Of a stretch of DNA of 64,000 nt, positions 42,256 through 50,562 are shown piece after piece. The stretch spans positions 106,827 to 170,826 of the forward strand of contig CAYRXW010000005.1 in the NCBI GenBank assembly GCA_964428335.1, given 5' to 3'. The DNA is from GW2011-AR15 sp964428335 (GTDB taxonomy: Archaea; Nanobdellota; Nanobdellia; Woesearchaeales; GW2011-AR15). The notes below the pieces were generated by a model. The model saw only the letters and a program-made list of their open reading frames with translations, was not told where the DNA came from and searched no databases. The translations under genes were made by a program, and so were the position numbers. Position 1 is the first letter of the stretch, and each line of letters starts with the position of its first letter.

Positions 42256-43946
42256 GATACAATATTTCTTCTTTTAATGCTGAAGTTAGGTTATACAAAA
42301 GTAAACTTAGGGATGTAAAAAGTGTATATGTGTACGGTGAATATAAGAACTTTTTTTCCTTTGCTCCTTTTTCAAAAGCCTGCTCTGATCTTGAAATTGA
42401 CCTTCATGTTTCAATCTCCAGCAGGACTGATAGTAACAGAGTGGTCTTTGACATATGGGAGATATATGAAAACCTGAAGAATAAGAGAATAGGGAAAAAA
42501 GAAACCTGCCTTAAAGAACTATTAAAGACAATAGAGATTGATAATTTTGAAAGATTTTTTGAAAAGCCTGATTTAATATTAAAAACTTCAGATAATTTTT
42601 TTCGAAAATCCTCGTGGTTTAAGCCTGTAATGGAAAAAGAACTTAGAAAGACAACTGATGCGATTGTAAAAAATGTGTATGCGTTAAAGAAATCTGAAAA
42701 GTTCAGCATCGGCTTTGCATTAATCCCTAAGGAACTTTCACATCCGCTGAATGATTTTCTTGATTCTTATGCTGTTTGCCATAATATGTTACTCTCTTCA
42801 AGATTCTGTAGTTCTGTTGTCTTAAAAGCAGGCACAGAAAGGAAAAGCATGCTTGATGAACCTGAAAAGATATCTGAACTTATGACTACTATTAGTGGAA
42901 TGGAGCTTGAAAAGGATCTGCCTTTGCCAGTATTTAAAATATATAAGGAATTCTCAAGGCTTCTAAAACTTGAGAATATAAAAATCCCTGGCGCCTCGTT
43001 TTTTATTTCAACTAAGGGGTATCATGGAAGACATTATTTTGGTGAGAAATACGGCTATCCTACAAAGAACATGAAGGATAAATGGCCTACTCCTGGAGGC
43101 ATAATACATAAATTATACTGGTCGCCTCAGTCAAAAAATGAAGAACGTTTACCGTTGTCAAGATATGCATTCACATCAACTGTCCCTATTGAAAGACTTG
43201 TTGAAAGCTGCCTTATTGATTATAAAAAGATGAGGAAAAGAAATGATAAGATAAAAAATATCCTTGAGAAATGCGATACTGTCTATGTCAAAAGCAAATA
43301 CAGCAATTTTGAGGTCTCGCTAAATAACAACGGGAAAAGACGGCTTATAATGAAGAGCGATTCTGATGTGAGGACAAAGATAAACCCGCAGGTGCTAAAA
43401 GAGACAGGAATGAAGGTTGGCAGGATGGGGAATATTCCTGGAGGAGAGGCATTTACAACACCTTTTTTTATCAAAGGAAAAATTATTGGTGATGTGGTCA
43501 TAAATGTTGACAGGAGCTATAGGCTCAGCAAAAATGACCCTGTTATAATTGAGGCGGATAAAGCAGGATATAAAATAATAAAAGGACCTAAAGTTGTTAT
43601 TGATGCATATAATAGAAAAATAAGCGATGCTAAAAAGAACCTTGAGAACCTGGAAAAAAATAATTCCATAAGCAAAGATATTATTGAACTTAAGAAAAAG
43701 AATTTCTATAATATAGGTGAATTTGCAATAAATACAAACCCAAATGCAAAGCTTTGCGATTATCTAATAATAAATGAGAAGATTGCAAATATGATCCATG
43801 TTGCCCTTGGCTCTGGATTTGAACCTGACTCTTCAACAGAATACCATATGGATATTGTAATTGATGCTCCACGGCAGAAACTGGATATATTTGGAACCGG
43901 AAAAAAGAACTACTGGATTTTAAAAGAAGGAAAATTCTGCGTTTAG
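42252..43946 (+). CDS. Aminopeptidase, M29-like (AmpS/aminopeptidase T-like), divergent
   Basis: The C-terminal half of this 564-residue protein has the M29 metal-binding pattern: NIPGGEAFTTPF (Glu), NIGEFAINTNP (Glu), NMIHVALGSGF (His) and TEYHMDIVID (His, Asp). All five ligands are kept. The N-terminal 300 residues are larger and more divergent than in thermophilic aminopeptidase T (about 410 residues). Overlap with the M24 gene and proximity to PAN suggest a role in digesting proteasome products. M29 enzymes are dimeric, cytosolic, cobalt- or zinc-dependent leucyl-type aminopeptidases; specificity here is not predictable. Confidence 0.82.
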   Translation: MRYNISSFNAEVRLYKSKLRDVKSVYVYGEYKNFFSFAPFSKACSDLEIDLHVSISSRTDSNRVVFDIWEIYENLKNKRIGKKETCLKELLKTIEIDNFERFFEKPDLILKTSDNFFRKSSWFKPVMEKELRKTTDAIVKNVYALKKSEKFSIGFALIPKELSHPLNDFLDSYAVCHNMLLSSRFCSSVVLKAGTERKSMLDEPEKISELMTTISGMELEKDLPLPVFKIYKEFSRLLKLENIKIPGASFFISTKGYHGRHYFGEKYGYPTKNMKDKWPTPGGIIHKLYWSPQSKNEERLPLSRYAFTSTVPIERLVESCLIDYKKMRKRNDKIKNILEKCDTVYVKSKYSNFEVSLNNNGKRRLIMKSDSDVRTKINPQVLKETGMKVGRMGNIPGGEAFTTPFFIKGKIIGDVVINVDRSYRLSKNDPVIIEADKAGYKIIKGPKVVIDAYNRKISDAKKNLENLEKNNSISKDIIELKKKNFYNIGEFAINTNPNAKLCDYLIINEKIANMIHVALGSGFEPDSSTEYHMDIVIDAPRQKLDIFGTGKKNYWILKEGKFCV

Positions 43947-44023
43947 AATTCTAAGGTTATTAAAAAATCTTTTTCTTTCGTCAACAAAAGGTTTATTAAT
44001 GCCTTTTCATTCAGAAAAACAAG

Positions 44024-45169
44024 ATGACTGGCAATACTGATTCAGAAGAGCTCGCTAATATTGTTTATTCTTACTCAAATAATATCAATGAGCTTGAAGA
44101 GGAGAACAAGCTTCTTAGGGAAACTATCACACATCTAAAAAATGAGATTGACAGGTTCAGAACCCCGCCTTTGATGCTTTGTGAAGTCAAGGAAATTGAT
44201 GGGAATAACGCTGTCATAAAAATTCCAAACGGCAACCAGTTTTTTGTCTGCATATCTGATATATGTGAGCCTATAAGATCCGGTGACAGTGTTTTGGTTG
44301 ACCAAAAAAACCTGAACATTTTAAGAAAATACAGCAAAACAAAAGGGTTTAATGTTGAAAAGTTTGTTATTGTTGAAAAGCCAAATACTTCATTCAAGGA
44401 AATTGGCGGACTTGATAAACAAGTATTGGAAATAAAAGAGGTTGTCGAATTGCCTCTGCTTAAGCCGGCCCTTTTTAAAAAAATAGGGATAACGCCTCCT
44501 AAAGGAATCCTGCTTTATGGGCCACCTGGAACAGGAAAAACACTTCTTGGAAAAGCTGTTGCAAATTCCTCAAAGAGCACATTCATTGAGGTTGTTGCGT
44601 CTGAACTTGTTCAGAAATTCATTGGAGAGGGAGCTAAACTAGTTAAGGAAATTTTTGAGCTTGCAAGGGAGAAAGCACCATCAATCGTGTTTATTGATGA
44701 GATTGATGCTTTAGCTGCAAAAAGAATAGACATAGGAACCAGCGGGGAAAGGGAAGTACAGAGAACATTCATGCAGCTCCTTGCTGAAATTGACGGCTTT
44801 GAGCCTTTGGATAATGTCAAGGTAATAGGATGCACCAACAGAAGAGATATCCTTGATCCTGCCATCTTAAGGCCGGGAAGACTGGACAGGCTTGTCCATG
44901 TGCCGTTACCTGATAAAAAGGGCCTTGAAGAGATATTTAAGATCCATACAAAAAACATGTCGCTTGATAATATCAATGTGGATGTGCTTTTAGGCAAGAT
45001 GGAAGAATTTTCCGGAGCTGAAGTAAAGGCCGTATGCACCGAGGCTGGTTATTTTGCTATAAGAGATGACAGGACAAACATCACAGAATCTGACTTTTTC
45101 AAGGCGATTGATAAGGTGAGCGAAGAAGAATTCCTTGAGGGCGAAGAATTCATCAATATGTTCGGATAA
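44024..45169 (+). CDS. pan: Proteasome-activating nucleotidase (PAN)
   Basis: This 381-residue AAA ATPase has an N-terminal coiled coil (about 8-45, INELEEENKLLRETITHLK), an OB domain (about 48-110), Walker A GPPGTGKT at about 166-173, Walker B IVFIDEIDAL, sensor 1 VIGCTNR and the arginine-finger LRPGRLDR. It unfolds substrates for the 20S proteasome. The C-terminus ends MFG. The gate-opening HbYX motif normally has Tyr in the penultimate place, so here it is hydrophobic-Phe-X, a conservative variant. A TTTATTAA box about 30 bases upstream fits the ATG at 44024. Confidence 0.94.
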   Translation: MTGNTDSEELANIVYSYSNNINELEEENKLLRETITHLKNEIDRFRTPPLMLCEVKEIDGNNAVIKIPNGNQFFVCISDICEPIRSGDSVLVDQKNLNILRKYSKTKGFNVEKFVIVEKPNTSFKEIGGLDKQVLEIKEVVELPLLKPALFKKIGITPPKGILLYGPPGTGKTLLGKAVANSSKSTFIEVVASELVQKFIGEGAKLVKEIFELAREKAPSIVFIDEIDALAAKRIDIGTSGEREVQRTFMQLLAEIDGFEPLDNVKVIGCTNRRDILDPAILRPGRLDRLVHVPLPDKKGLEEIFKIHTKNMSLDNINVDVLLGKMEEFSGAEVKAVCTEAGYFAIRDDRTNITESDFFKAIDKVSEEEFLEGEEFINMFG

Positions 45170-45181
45170 TTTTTGGTTAGT

Positions 45182-45191
45182 TTTATATAAA
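45182..45191 (+). promoter_or_regulatory. TATA box of the candidate C/D-box sRNA
   Basis: TTTATATAAA ends 21 bases before the predicted RNA 5' end at 45212, giving the usual centre-to-start spacing of about 25-27. No coding start lies at that distance, which points to a non-coding transcript. Confidence 0.6.
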
Positions 45192-45211
45192 CTGTTTTTT
45201 CTCTATTACTT

Positions 45212-45279
45212 GTGCGTGTGATGATGAAGTGAACACCAGAACCAGAAATGGTTGAAGGAAGTAACTACTGAGCGCGCAC
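45212..45279 (+). ncRNA. Candidate C/D-box sRNA
   Basis: The 68-base segment begins GTGCGT and ends GCGCGCAC, which pair as a terminal stem (one G-U). Just inside the stem lie a C box GTGATGA (45218-45224, overlapping a second match ATGATGA at 45221) and a D box CTGA (45268-45271). Internal CAGA (near 45237) and TGGTTGA (near 45249) could be weak D' and C' boxes, leaving guide regions of about 12 bases. It has its own TATA box and a T-tract end, and lies between PAN and the convergent Trm5 gene. Such RNAs guide 2'-O-methylation. I could not identify the target. Confidence 0.65.
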
Positions 45280-45286
45280 TTTTTTT
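45280..45286 (+). terminator. T-tract terminator of the sRNA
   Basis: Seven T residues directly follow the terminal stem of the candidate sRNA. Confidence 0.5.
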
Positions 45287-45302
45287 AAAAAAATTGTTAA
45301 GA

Positions 45303-46262
45303 TTATAAAATTTCGAAATCTAAGCATATCCTGTATTTTCCAGGTGAATAATTGCCGCATTTTACAAAGTTTAGAAGCTTATATTTTATTTTTGCTTTTT
45401 TTGTTTCTGCCTTTAGTTTCTCTTCTGCCTTATCAAATTCATTTTCATGCTCAAAACCATATAGATGTATAATTGTTCCTTTTTTTGCAACCTTGAACGC
45501 GTCCTCTAGAAATAGTTCCGCGTCTTTTGGAAGCGGCATTATTATCCTATCAAATTTTTCTTTTATCTCTGGCAGATATTCCCTTACATCTGCATTTATT
45601 AGTTCAACATTCTTTGTCTTATTTAGTTTTATATTCTCTGTTGCGTATTTGTGTGCTATTGGATTTTTTTCTATCCCGATTATCTTTTTTGCTTCTGTGT
45701 TTTTTGCTATCACAAATACGTATGGACCGCAACCTGAAAACATTACGAGAACTGTTTCTTTTGGCTTTACCTGCTCATATATTCTTTTTCTTTCTGTACT
45801 AAGCCTTGGAGAAAAATATACTTTTTCAACATCCAATTTCAATAAAATCCCGTTCTCCTTATAGATTGCCTCTTTTGTCATTTTTCCTGCTAAATGCTTT
45901 AATTTTTGAGTCCTGAATTCCCCTTCGTGTATTCCTGATTTTTTCAATACGGTTTTTATGTTTTTGTGACTTTCCAACAGCTCTCTTGCTATTTCTTTTT
46001 CCTCCTCTTTATCCTTAACTTCTATTATTGCAATCTCTCCCAAGATATCAAAAGAAGAGGGAAGAAGTTTATTTTTTTCCTCTTTTTTTTCAAATTGTTT
46101 TTCCCTTATTTCTGTACCTGGCAAGTTTATGTTTTTTTTGAGCGGGAAATATAGAAAACTTCCTTCTTTAATAGGTTTATATGAAAAATCCATTATGTCT
46201 TTTTTTATCAGTATTCTTTTGGTTTCTTCTGCTTTTCCTAATGAAACTTTTAACCCTTTCAT
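45303..46262 (-). CDS. tRNA (guanine-N1) methyltransferase, Trm5 family
   Basis: This 319-residue protein has an N-terminal region with a THUMP-unlike D1/D2 layout and a class I methyltransferase core. VYFSPRLSTERKRI leads into motif I (VLVMFSGCGPYVFVIAK), IIGIEKNPIAHKYATENIKLNK binds the SAM ribose, and RIIMPLPKDAELFL is the catalytic motif, with Pro where many members have Asn. The family methylates G37 of tRNA; archaeal paralogues act in wyosine synthesis. N-terminal D1 is shortened, as in Trm5a-type enzymes. It converges on the sRNA gene and is the last gene of a minus-strand run that includes fen. Confidence 0.82.
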   Translation of the reverse strand: MKGLKVSLGKAEETKRILIKKDIMDFSYKPIKEGSFLYFPLKKNINLPGTEIREKQFEKKEEKNKLLPSSFDILGEIAIIEVKDKEEEKEIARELLESHKNIKTVLKKSGIHEGEFRTQKLKHLAGKMTKEAIYKENGILLKLDVEKVYFSPRLSTERKRIYEQVKPKETVLVMFSGCGPYVFVIAKNTEAKKIIGIEKNPIAHKYATENIKLNKTKNVELINADVREYLPEIKEKFDRIIMPLPKDAELFLEDAFKVAKKGTIIHLYGFEHENEFDKAEEKLKAETKKAKIKYKLLNFVKCGNYSPGKYRICLDFEIL

Positions 46263-46328
46263 GCTTTCTTTGGAGTTTTGCTTTATTTATAAAATCTCAT
46301 TTTTCATTTCTGGTTTCTAAACTTGCTG

Positions 46329-47342
46329 TTAGAAAAAATCCCCTAATCCTTTTTGCGCCTGCTTTTTATTCAACCCGTTTATTGCTCCTTCTATCCTTTC
46401 TTTCTGGAACTCGTTCTCCTCTACCATTATTTTGTATATCTCGTTTTCGTCTATTGTTCCCCATCTTAATTCATAGTCGTCTGTTGTTTTTATATTATAG
46501 ATTGTGTCGTAAACTTCCTTCCATGAAAAAGGAAAAATCCATTCTGTTTCCTTAAATACCAAATCAAAATTCATTCCGTGCTTTTTCACAAGATCAATTG
46601 CCTTCTTTGGCCCTATGCCTTTTACTCCACCTATGTTAAAATCTGTACCGCAAAGTATTGAAATTATTATCAGCTGCTCCCTTGTCATGTTTAGTTTCTT
46701 TAGGTTTTCTTCTAAATCAATAAGCTCCGGATTTATGCTTTGGTATGCTGCCTTTATTTTCTTTTTTCCTGAAATTGATAGGTTTTTTACAACCCGTGGG
46801 CTTCCGAATATCAGGCTATCTGTGTCCTGGCTCATTACAGCATAAAACTCGCCTTTTTTAACCATGTGTGCTGCCTGCGCTTCTCCTTCTGATGGCGCAA
46901 GAATCACCGGAAGACCAAGTGCTTTTATGAGCCTTTGTGATTCTTCAATCATCTCTTTTGTAAGCCTTGTTGTTCTTCCTGCATATTTTCTCATTAATTC
47001 TATATCTTCTTTTTCTACTGCTTCCTTATATTTTTCCTCTGCGTCCTTTTTTAGTTCCTGTCTCCTTTCCCTCTCTTCTTTTTTCAGGTCTGGAGAAATA
47101 CCATCAAAAACAAAAGCCAGTTTTAGGTTTTCTCGCATGAGCTTTGTTGTCCTGAAAAACAGGCCAGACATATGGCTGGTTGTCTTCCCTTTTGAATTAG
47201 TCAATAGCGAACCGTCCTGCTGCCTTATTGTTGTAAGGAACTGGTATAGCATGTTGAAAGAATCCACTGCAAGTTTTTTTCCTGATAAGTCTTGTATTGT
47301 AATTTCCTTTGATATTATAATCGGTGAAAGTTTTGTTCCCAT
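46329..47342 (-). CDS. fen: Flap endonuclease 1
   Basis: This 337-residue XPG/Rad2 nuclease has the N domain (KKLAVDSFNMLYQFL, and AFVFDGISPDLK) and the I domain (LAPSEGEAQAAHMVKKG, AVMSQDTDSLIFG). An H3TH region follows (GTDFNIGGVKGIGPKKAI), and a canonical PCNA-interacting box QKGLGDFF closes the C-terminus. The catalytic acidic residues are all present. It removes 5' flaps in Okazaki-fragment maturation and repair. It lies seven bases from the next minus-strand gene (47350). Confidence 0.95.
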   Translation of the reverse strand: MGTKLSPIIISKEITIQDLSGKKLAVDSFNMLYQFLTTIRQQDGSLLTNSKGKTTSHMSGLFFRTTKLMRENLKLAFVFDGISPDLKKEERERRQELKKDAEEKYKEAVEKEDIELMRKYAGRTTRLTKEMIEESQRLIKALGLPVILAPSEGEAQAAHMVKKGEFYAVMSQDTDSLIFGSPRVVKNLSISGKKKIKAAYQSINPELIDLEENLKKLNMTREQLIIISILCGTDFNIGGVKGIGPKKAIDLVKKHGMNFDLVFKETEWIFPFSWKEVYDTIYNIKTTDDYELRWGTIDENEIYKIMVEENEFQKERIEGAINGLNKKQAQKGLGDFF

Positions 47343-47349
47343 TTTCTAC

Positions 47350-48315
47350 CTAGATTTTCAATACTGAGATTATCTTGAATTCTGTCTTTAGCATCTGCTC
47401 TGCTTTTTTTGTCATTTCTCCTGTTGTTACGTATAAAACCGGCATTTTTTTCAGCTGAGCTTCAACAAAAAGCATTCCCAGATCTTTCTCGCTTGTTTTT
47501 TTCTTATCCTTTGCCTTGGAAAAGAAGAAAATTTTTCCTGCAACAGACGGAATTTCAATGTTTAATTCTATATCTGAATTTTTCTTTATTACGTTTGCGT
47601 CTATTATTACAATGCCTTTTTCTGCAAAGCTTTTTTTTACTTTTTCATAAAAAGTATCATTAATCTCTAAGCTCAGCTTCTCTTGGTGGCTCTCTATTCT
47701 TGGCTCTTTTATCTCCTTTGCTTTCCTTGTTTTTTTCTCTTCGTGCTTCTCTGTTACATCCGGTGTCTTGACTATGGGCAGTATTTCTTTTTCTTCTGGC
47801 TTTACTGCAGTATTTTTTTCTTCTATTTTCTCCTCTGTTTTTTTCTGAACTTCCGGCTCTTTTTTTTCTGTTTTTGGAGAAATAACTGTTCTTATGGCTT
47901 CTTCTGCTTCCTGGTTTGAAACCAGGTGCCATTTCCAGAATATCTCTTTATTTTGGTTTATTGTGACTTCAAGTGGCTTTGAAAAATCCTTAATGCTCCT
48001 CAGTGCAACCCTTAATAACGGCTCGCATTCGTTATCCCTTACTATCTTTTTTTCTTTTAGTAAATCGTATGCCCTTTTGTCTTTTTCATTTAAGTATTTA
48101 TACAGCCGCTCAAGTTTTTCTTCCTGGCCCAAAACATAGTAAAGCGGGCTTCCTCCTATTTTTGCACTGGTAAGTTTTAGCTGCTTTGTATCAACAAGCT
48201 GACTTAAAATAGCTCCTGTAAGAAACGTGTCCCCGCCTATTTCCTTTACTAAATCCCTTGGAATAAACGGACCTTTTATTTTTATTATTTCCAGTATTTT
48301 ATCTTTATCTATCAT
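47350..48315 (-). CDS. Unknown protein: winged-helix N-terminus, Lys/Glu linker, possible nuclease-like C-terminus
   Basis: This 321-residue protein has three parts. Residues 1 to about 70 (KDKILEIIKIKGPFIPRDLV, then GGSPLYYV) look like a winged helix. Residues about 150-215 are a highly charged Lys/Glu-rich linker of low complexity, likely disordered. Residues about 218-321 form an alpha/beta domain (GIVIIDANVIKKNSDIELNI, GKIFFFSKAKDKKK, LPVLYVTTGEM-like) with a possible but degenerate PD-(D/E)xK arrangement. No family name can be given. Position immediately upstream of fen, in a DNA repair and RNA processing region, hints at a DNA-binding role. The linker also creates false frames on other strands. 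Confidence 0.75.
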   Translation of the reverse strand: MIDKDKILEIIKIKGPFIPRDLVKEIGGDTFLTGAILSQLVDTKQLKLTSAKIGGSPLYYVLGQEEKLERLYKYLNEKDKRAYDLLKEKKIVRDNECEPLLRVALRSIKDFSKPLEVTINQNKEIFWKWHLVSNQEAEEAIRTVISPKTEKKEPEVQKKTEEKIEEKNTAVKPEEKEILPIVKTPDVTEKHEEKKTRKAKEIKEPRIESHQEKLSLEINDTFYEKVKKSFAEKGIVIIDANVIKKNSDIELNIEIPSVAGKIFFFSKAKDKKKTSEKDLGMLFVEAQLKKMPVLYVTTGEMTKKAEQMLKTEFKIISVLKI

Positions 48316-48346
48316 AATAGGTAGTTATTAGGCCCTTTTTTAAAGA

Positions 48347-48946
48347 TTATGGCCTCATCCACCTGGTTTCCCAGTAGCTTACATCCCCTTCATCATCTAC
48401 AACCCCCAAAAGGAGTCTTTTCTTTGTTGAGTGTGCTACCCTGTTTTTTGCAGAAAATTCATGCCACGTCAGAGCTGTGCTTTCATGTACTGGAAAAACC
48501 ACCCATCTTGCGTGGTCGTCTCCCGGCTTAACGCCTCTGTCATATACCCTGAAATCTGCTCCAAATTTCAGTGCTGTCTTCACTATATATCCCCTATCCC
48601 TCAAATCCTTAAAAACTGAATATTTTGTGCTGAAGTCCGGATGCTTTTTCCTGGCTTTTTTTAAGAAAGATTCTTCTTCCATTACCCTGTTTCTTGAATC
48701 ATATACATCTAATTTATCTTTCTCAATAAGGAAATATGCTTCCACAATAGAAAGCACAACCCTTCCATCTTTTTTTAAATCTCCGTACCTACTTTGGTTA
48801 TAGAAGTCCTGGGCTGCTGTTGAATTTTCTGTTATCACGCCGTCTTCTAAAAAAATGGCTTTCACTTTATCTGGCATGCTTTTTTGAATTTCAACCCTGT
48901 ATAAAAATTGTTCTTTTTTATTTCTTTCTATATGGAAAATAATCAT
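48347..48946 (-). CDS. endA: tRNA-splicing endonuclease (EndA)
   Basis: This 199-residue, single-unit archaeal endonuclease has a conserved C-terminal catalytic domain: Tyr in RVYDRGVKPGDDHARWVVFPV, His in the same block (DDHARW) and Lys in AHSTKKRLLLGVVD. The N-terminal domain is about 100 residues. The length fits the homotetrameric alpha4 type. It cuts bulge-helix-bulge motifs in intron-containing tRNAs and rRNA precursors. It is divergent from the RNase Z gene with 32 bases between the two starts, a sensible pairing for tRNA maturation. Confidence 0.93.
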   Translation of the reverse strand: MIIFHIERNKKEQFLYRVEIQKSMPDKVKAIFLEDGVITENSTAAQDFYNQSRYGDLKKDGRVVLSIVEAYFLIEKDKLDVYDSRNRVMEEESFLKKARKKHPDFSTKYSVFKDLRDRGYIVKTALKFGADFRVYDRGVKPGDDHARWVVFPVHESTALTWHEFSAKNRVAHSTKKRLLLGVVDDEGDVSYWETRWMRP

Positions 48947-48978
48947 AAATATATATAGTAATGGTTTTCGCTAGAAAT

Positions 48979-49866
48979 ATGGAAATTGTTTTTTTAGGTA
49001 CTAGCTGCATGGTTCCAACCAAAGAGAGGAATCACCAGGGCATTTTTCTTATGCATAATGGTGAAGGAGTCTTGGTAGATTGCGGGGAAGGAATACAAAG
49101 GCAGATGAAGATTGCAGACATAAAGCCAAGCAAAATATCTGCTATCCTGATATCCCACTGGCACGGAGACCATGTCCTTGGGCTTCCCGGGCTTCTTCAG
49201 ACATTAAATGCCAGTGATTACGAAAAAAAACTGCAGATATTTGGACCAAAAGGCACTAAGGAATATTTTGAACATATGTTTAAGGCCTTTTCTTTCAATA
49301 TTGCTTTTGAGCACACAATAAGCGAGATAGATGAAGGAGTTATTGAACTTAAGGAGATGAGAATTGAGGTAAAAAAGCTTGAGCATGGGGTTCCTATGCT
49401 TGGGTTTGCAGTTACAGAAAATGACAAAAGAAGAATCAAACCTATTGCTGTAAAAAACCTTGGGATTCCTGAAGGACCTTTGCTTGGGGAGCTTCAGAAT
49501 AATAAAGACATTGTTTGGAAAGGGAAGAAAATAACACCCGAAGAAACAACATACGTTGTAAAGGGGAAAAAAATTGCAATTATCCTTGATACAATATTGT
49601 GCGAGAACGCTTACGTGCTTTCAAAAAATGCGGATCTTTTAATCTGCGAAGCTTCATACACTTCTGATCTGGAAAAGAAGGCAGAGGAATATAAGCACCT
49701 AACTGCAAAACAGGCCGGACAGATTGCCAGCATGTCTGGGGTGAAACAGCTCATCTTAACCCATCTTTCCCAAAGATACAAAACACCTGAAGAGACAACA
49801 GAAGACGCAAAACTGGTCTTTGATAACACGAAAGTTGCATTTGACTTCATGAAATTAAAAGTATAA
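48979..49866 (+). CDS. rnz: Ribonuclease Z (tRNA 3'-processing endonuclease)
   Basis: This 295-residue metallo-beta-lactamase protein of the short tRNase Z form has FLGTSCMVPTKERN, the metal motif SHWHGDHVLGLPGLLQTL, AIILDT (metal Asp), CEASY and LTHLSQRY. The exosite insertion (about residues 150-190) is present. It trims tRNA 3' trailers before CCA addition. I start at the ATG at 48979, as FLGTS follows it and an AAATATATATAG box lies about 27 bases before. The ATG at 48961 would add six non-conserved residues. Confidence 0.94.
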   Translation: MEIVFLGTSCMVPTKERNHQGIFLMHNGEGVLVDCGEGIQRQMKIADIKPSKISAILISHWHGDHVLGLPGLLQTLNASDYEKKLQIFGPKGTKEYFEHMFKAFSFNIAFEHTISEIDEGVIELKEMRIEVKKLEHGVPMLGFAVTENDKRRIKPIAVKNLGIPEGPLLGELQNNKDIVWKGKKITPEETTYVVKGKKIAIILDTILCENAYVLSKNADLLICEASYTSDLEKKAEEYKHLTAKQAGQIASMSGVKQLILTHLSQRYKTPEETTEDAKLVFDNTKVAFDFMKLKV

Positions 49867-49874
49867 TTTTTATC

Positions 49875-50084
49875 TTATTTTTTTGCTTCTCCTGTTACAA
49901 AATCTATATCTTCTTTTGTAATTGTTTTCCTTCCTGCGTGCACTGATACTATTTTTGCTCTTTTTGTTATATTCTCTATCTCCTTATTTGTTTCCTTAAG
50001 AATTTCCTCGATTGCTTTATCGCTTACTCTTTCCGTCCCTTTCTTTTTAAGAAGATATTTTATCGGGTGTTTTGGAAGGTTCAT
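49875..50084 (-). CDS. Archaeal histone
   Basis: This is a single histone fold of 69 residues: the start is HPIKYLLKKKGTERVSDKAIEEI, the middle helix ILKETNKEIENITKRAKIVSVHAGRKTI, and the end TKEDIDFVTGEAKK. KRAKIVSVHAGRKTI keeps the DNA-binding loop (R/K-T) and the H-x-x-R region of HMf-type histones. The start region replaces the usual LPxAPxxRxxR with LPKHPIKYLLKK, a more basic variant. It wraps DNA as dimers or longer assemblies. It is convergent with RNase Z and divergent from the Hjc gene. Confidence 0.93.
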   Translation of the reverse strand: MNLPKHPIKYLLKKKGTERVSDKAIEEILKETNKEIENITKRAKIVSVHAGRKTITKEDIDFVTGEAKK

Positions 50085-50160
50085 TTTGTTATTTTGTTTT
50101 TCTGTATATATATTTTTTTTGGAAAAGATTATATTGATATTCCTTATTTTTTATTGCAAT

Positions 50161-50562
50161 ATGTCTAAAGTGAAAGGGAGCAACGCTGAAAGGGATCTAA
50201 TCAGAAAACTTTGGGCTGTTGGCTGGGCAGCAATAAGAAGTGCGGGAAGCGGCAGCATGCACTATCCTTCACCAGACATCCTGGCAAGCAATAAAATAAG
50301 AAGGGTTGCAATAGAGGCAAAAGCGACAAAAGATGATAAGAAGTATTTTCTAGAAGAAGATATTGCACAGCTCTTGAATTTTACAGCTTATTTTGGGGCG
50401 GAACCGTGGATTGCTATTAAATTTGATAGGCTGGAATGGGTCTTTATCAATCCTGAAGATTTGGAAAAAACAAAAAGCGGCTTTGTGTTTTCTAGAAAAG
50501 ACATAGATAAGGGACTAACTTTTGAAGAAGCTATTTTAGGCTTTGAGATGAAAGAGTCTTGA
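50161..50562 (+). CDS. hjc: Holliday junction resolvase Hjc
   Basis: This 133-residue PD-(D/E)xK nuclease starts MSKVKGSNAERDLIRKL, where the catalytic Glu lies. It has AAIRSAGSG, PDILASNKIRRVAIEAKATKD (the D-x(n)-E-x-K core) and LEEDIAQLLNFTAYFGAEPWIAIKF. Dimeric Hjc cuts four-way junctions in recombination. The longer open frame from 50086 would add 25 hydrophobic residues before a well-conserved start and is not supported. It overlaps the convergent eIF2B-like gene by 27 bases at the 3' ends. Confidence 0.94.
   Translation: MSKVKGSNAERDLIRKLWAVGWAAIRSAGSGSMHYPSPDILASNKIRRVAIEAKATKDDKKYFLEEDIAQLLNFTAYFGAEPWIAIKFDRLEWVFINPEDLEKTKSGFVFSRKDIDKGLTFEEAILGFEMKES

Noticed and set aside
47660..47932. 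Arg/Lys/Glu-rich 90-residue frame on the minus strand
   Set aside because: It is a different reading frame of the Lys/Glu linker in the gene at 47350-48315 and shows no independent start signals.
50086..50160. Hydrophobic N-terminal extension of Hjc
   Set aside because: Hjc is a soluble nuclease that starts directly at MSKVKGSNAERD; the extension is AT-rich promoter sequence.
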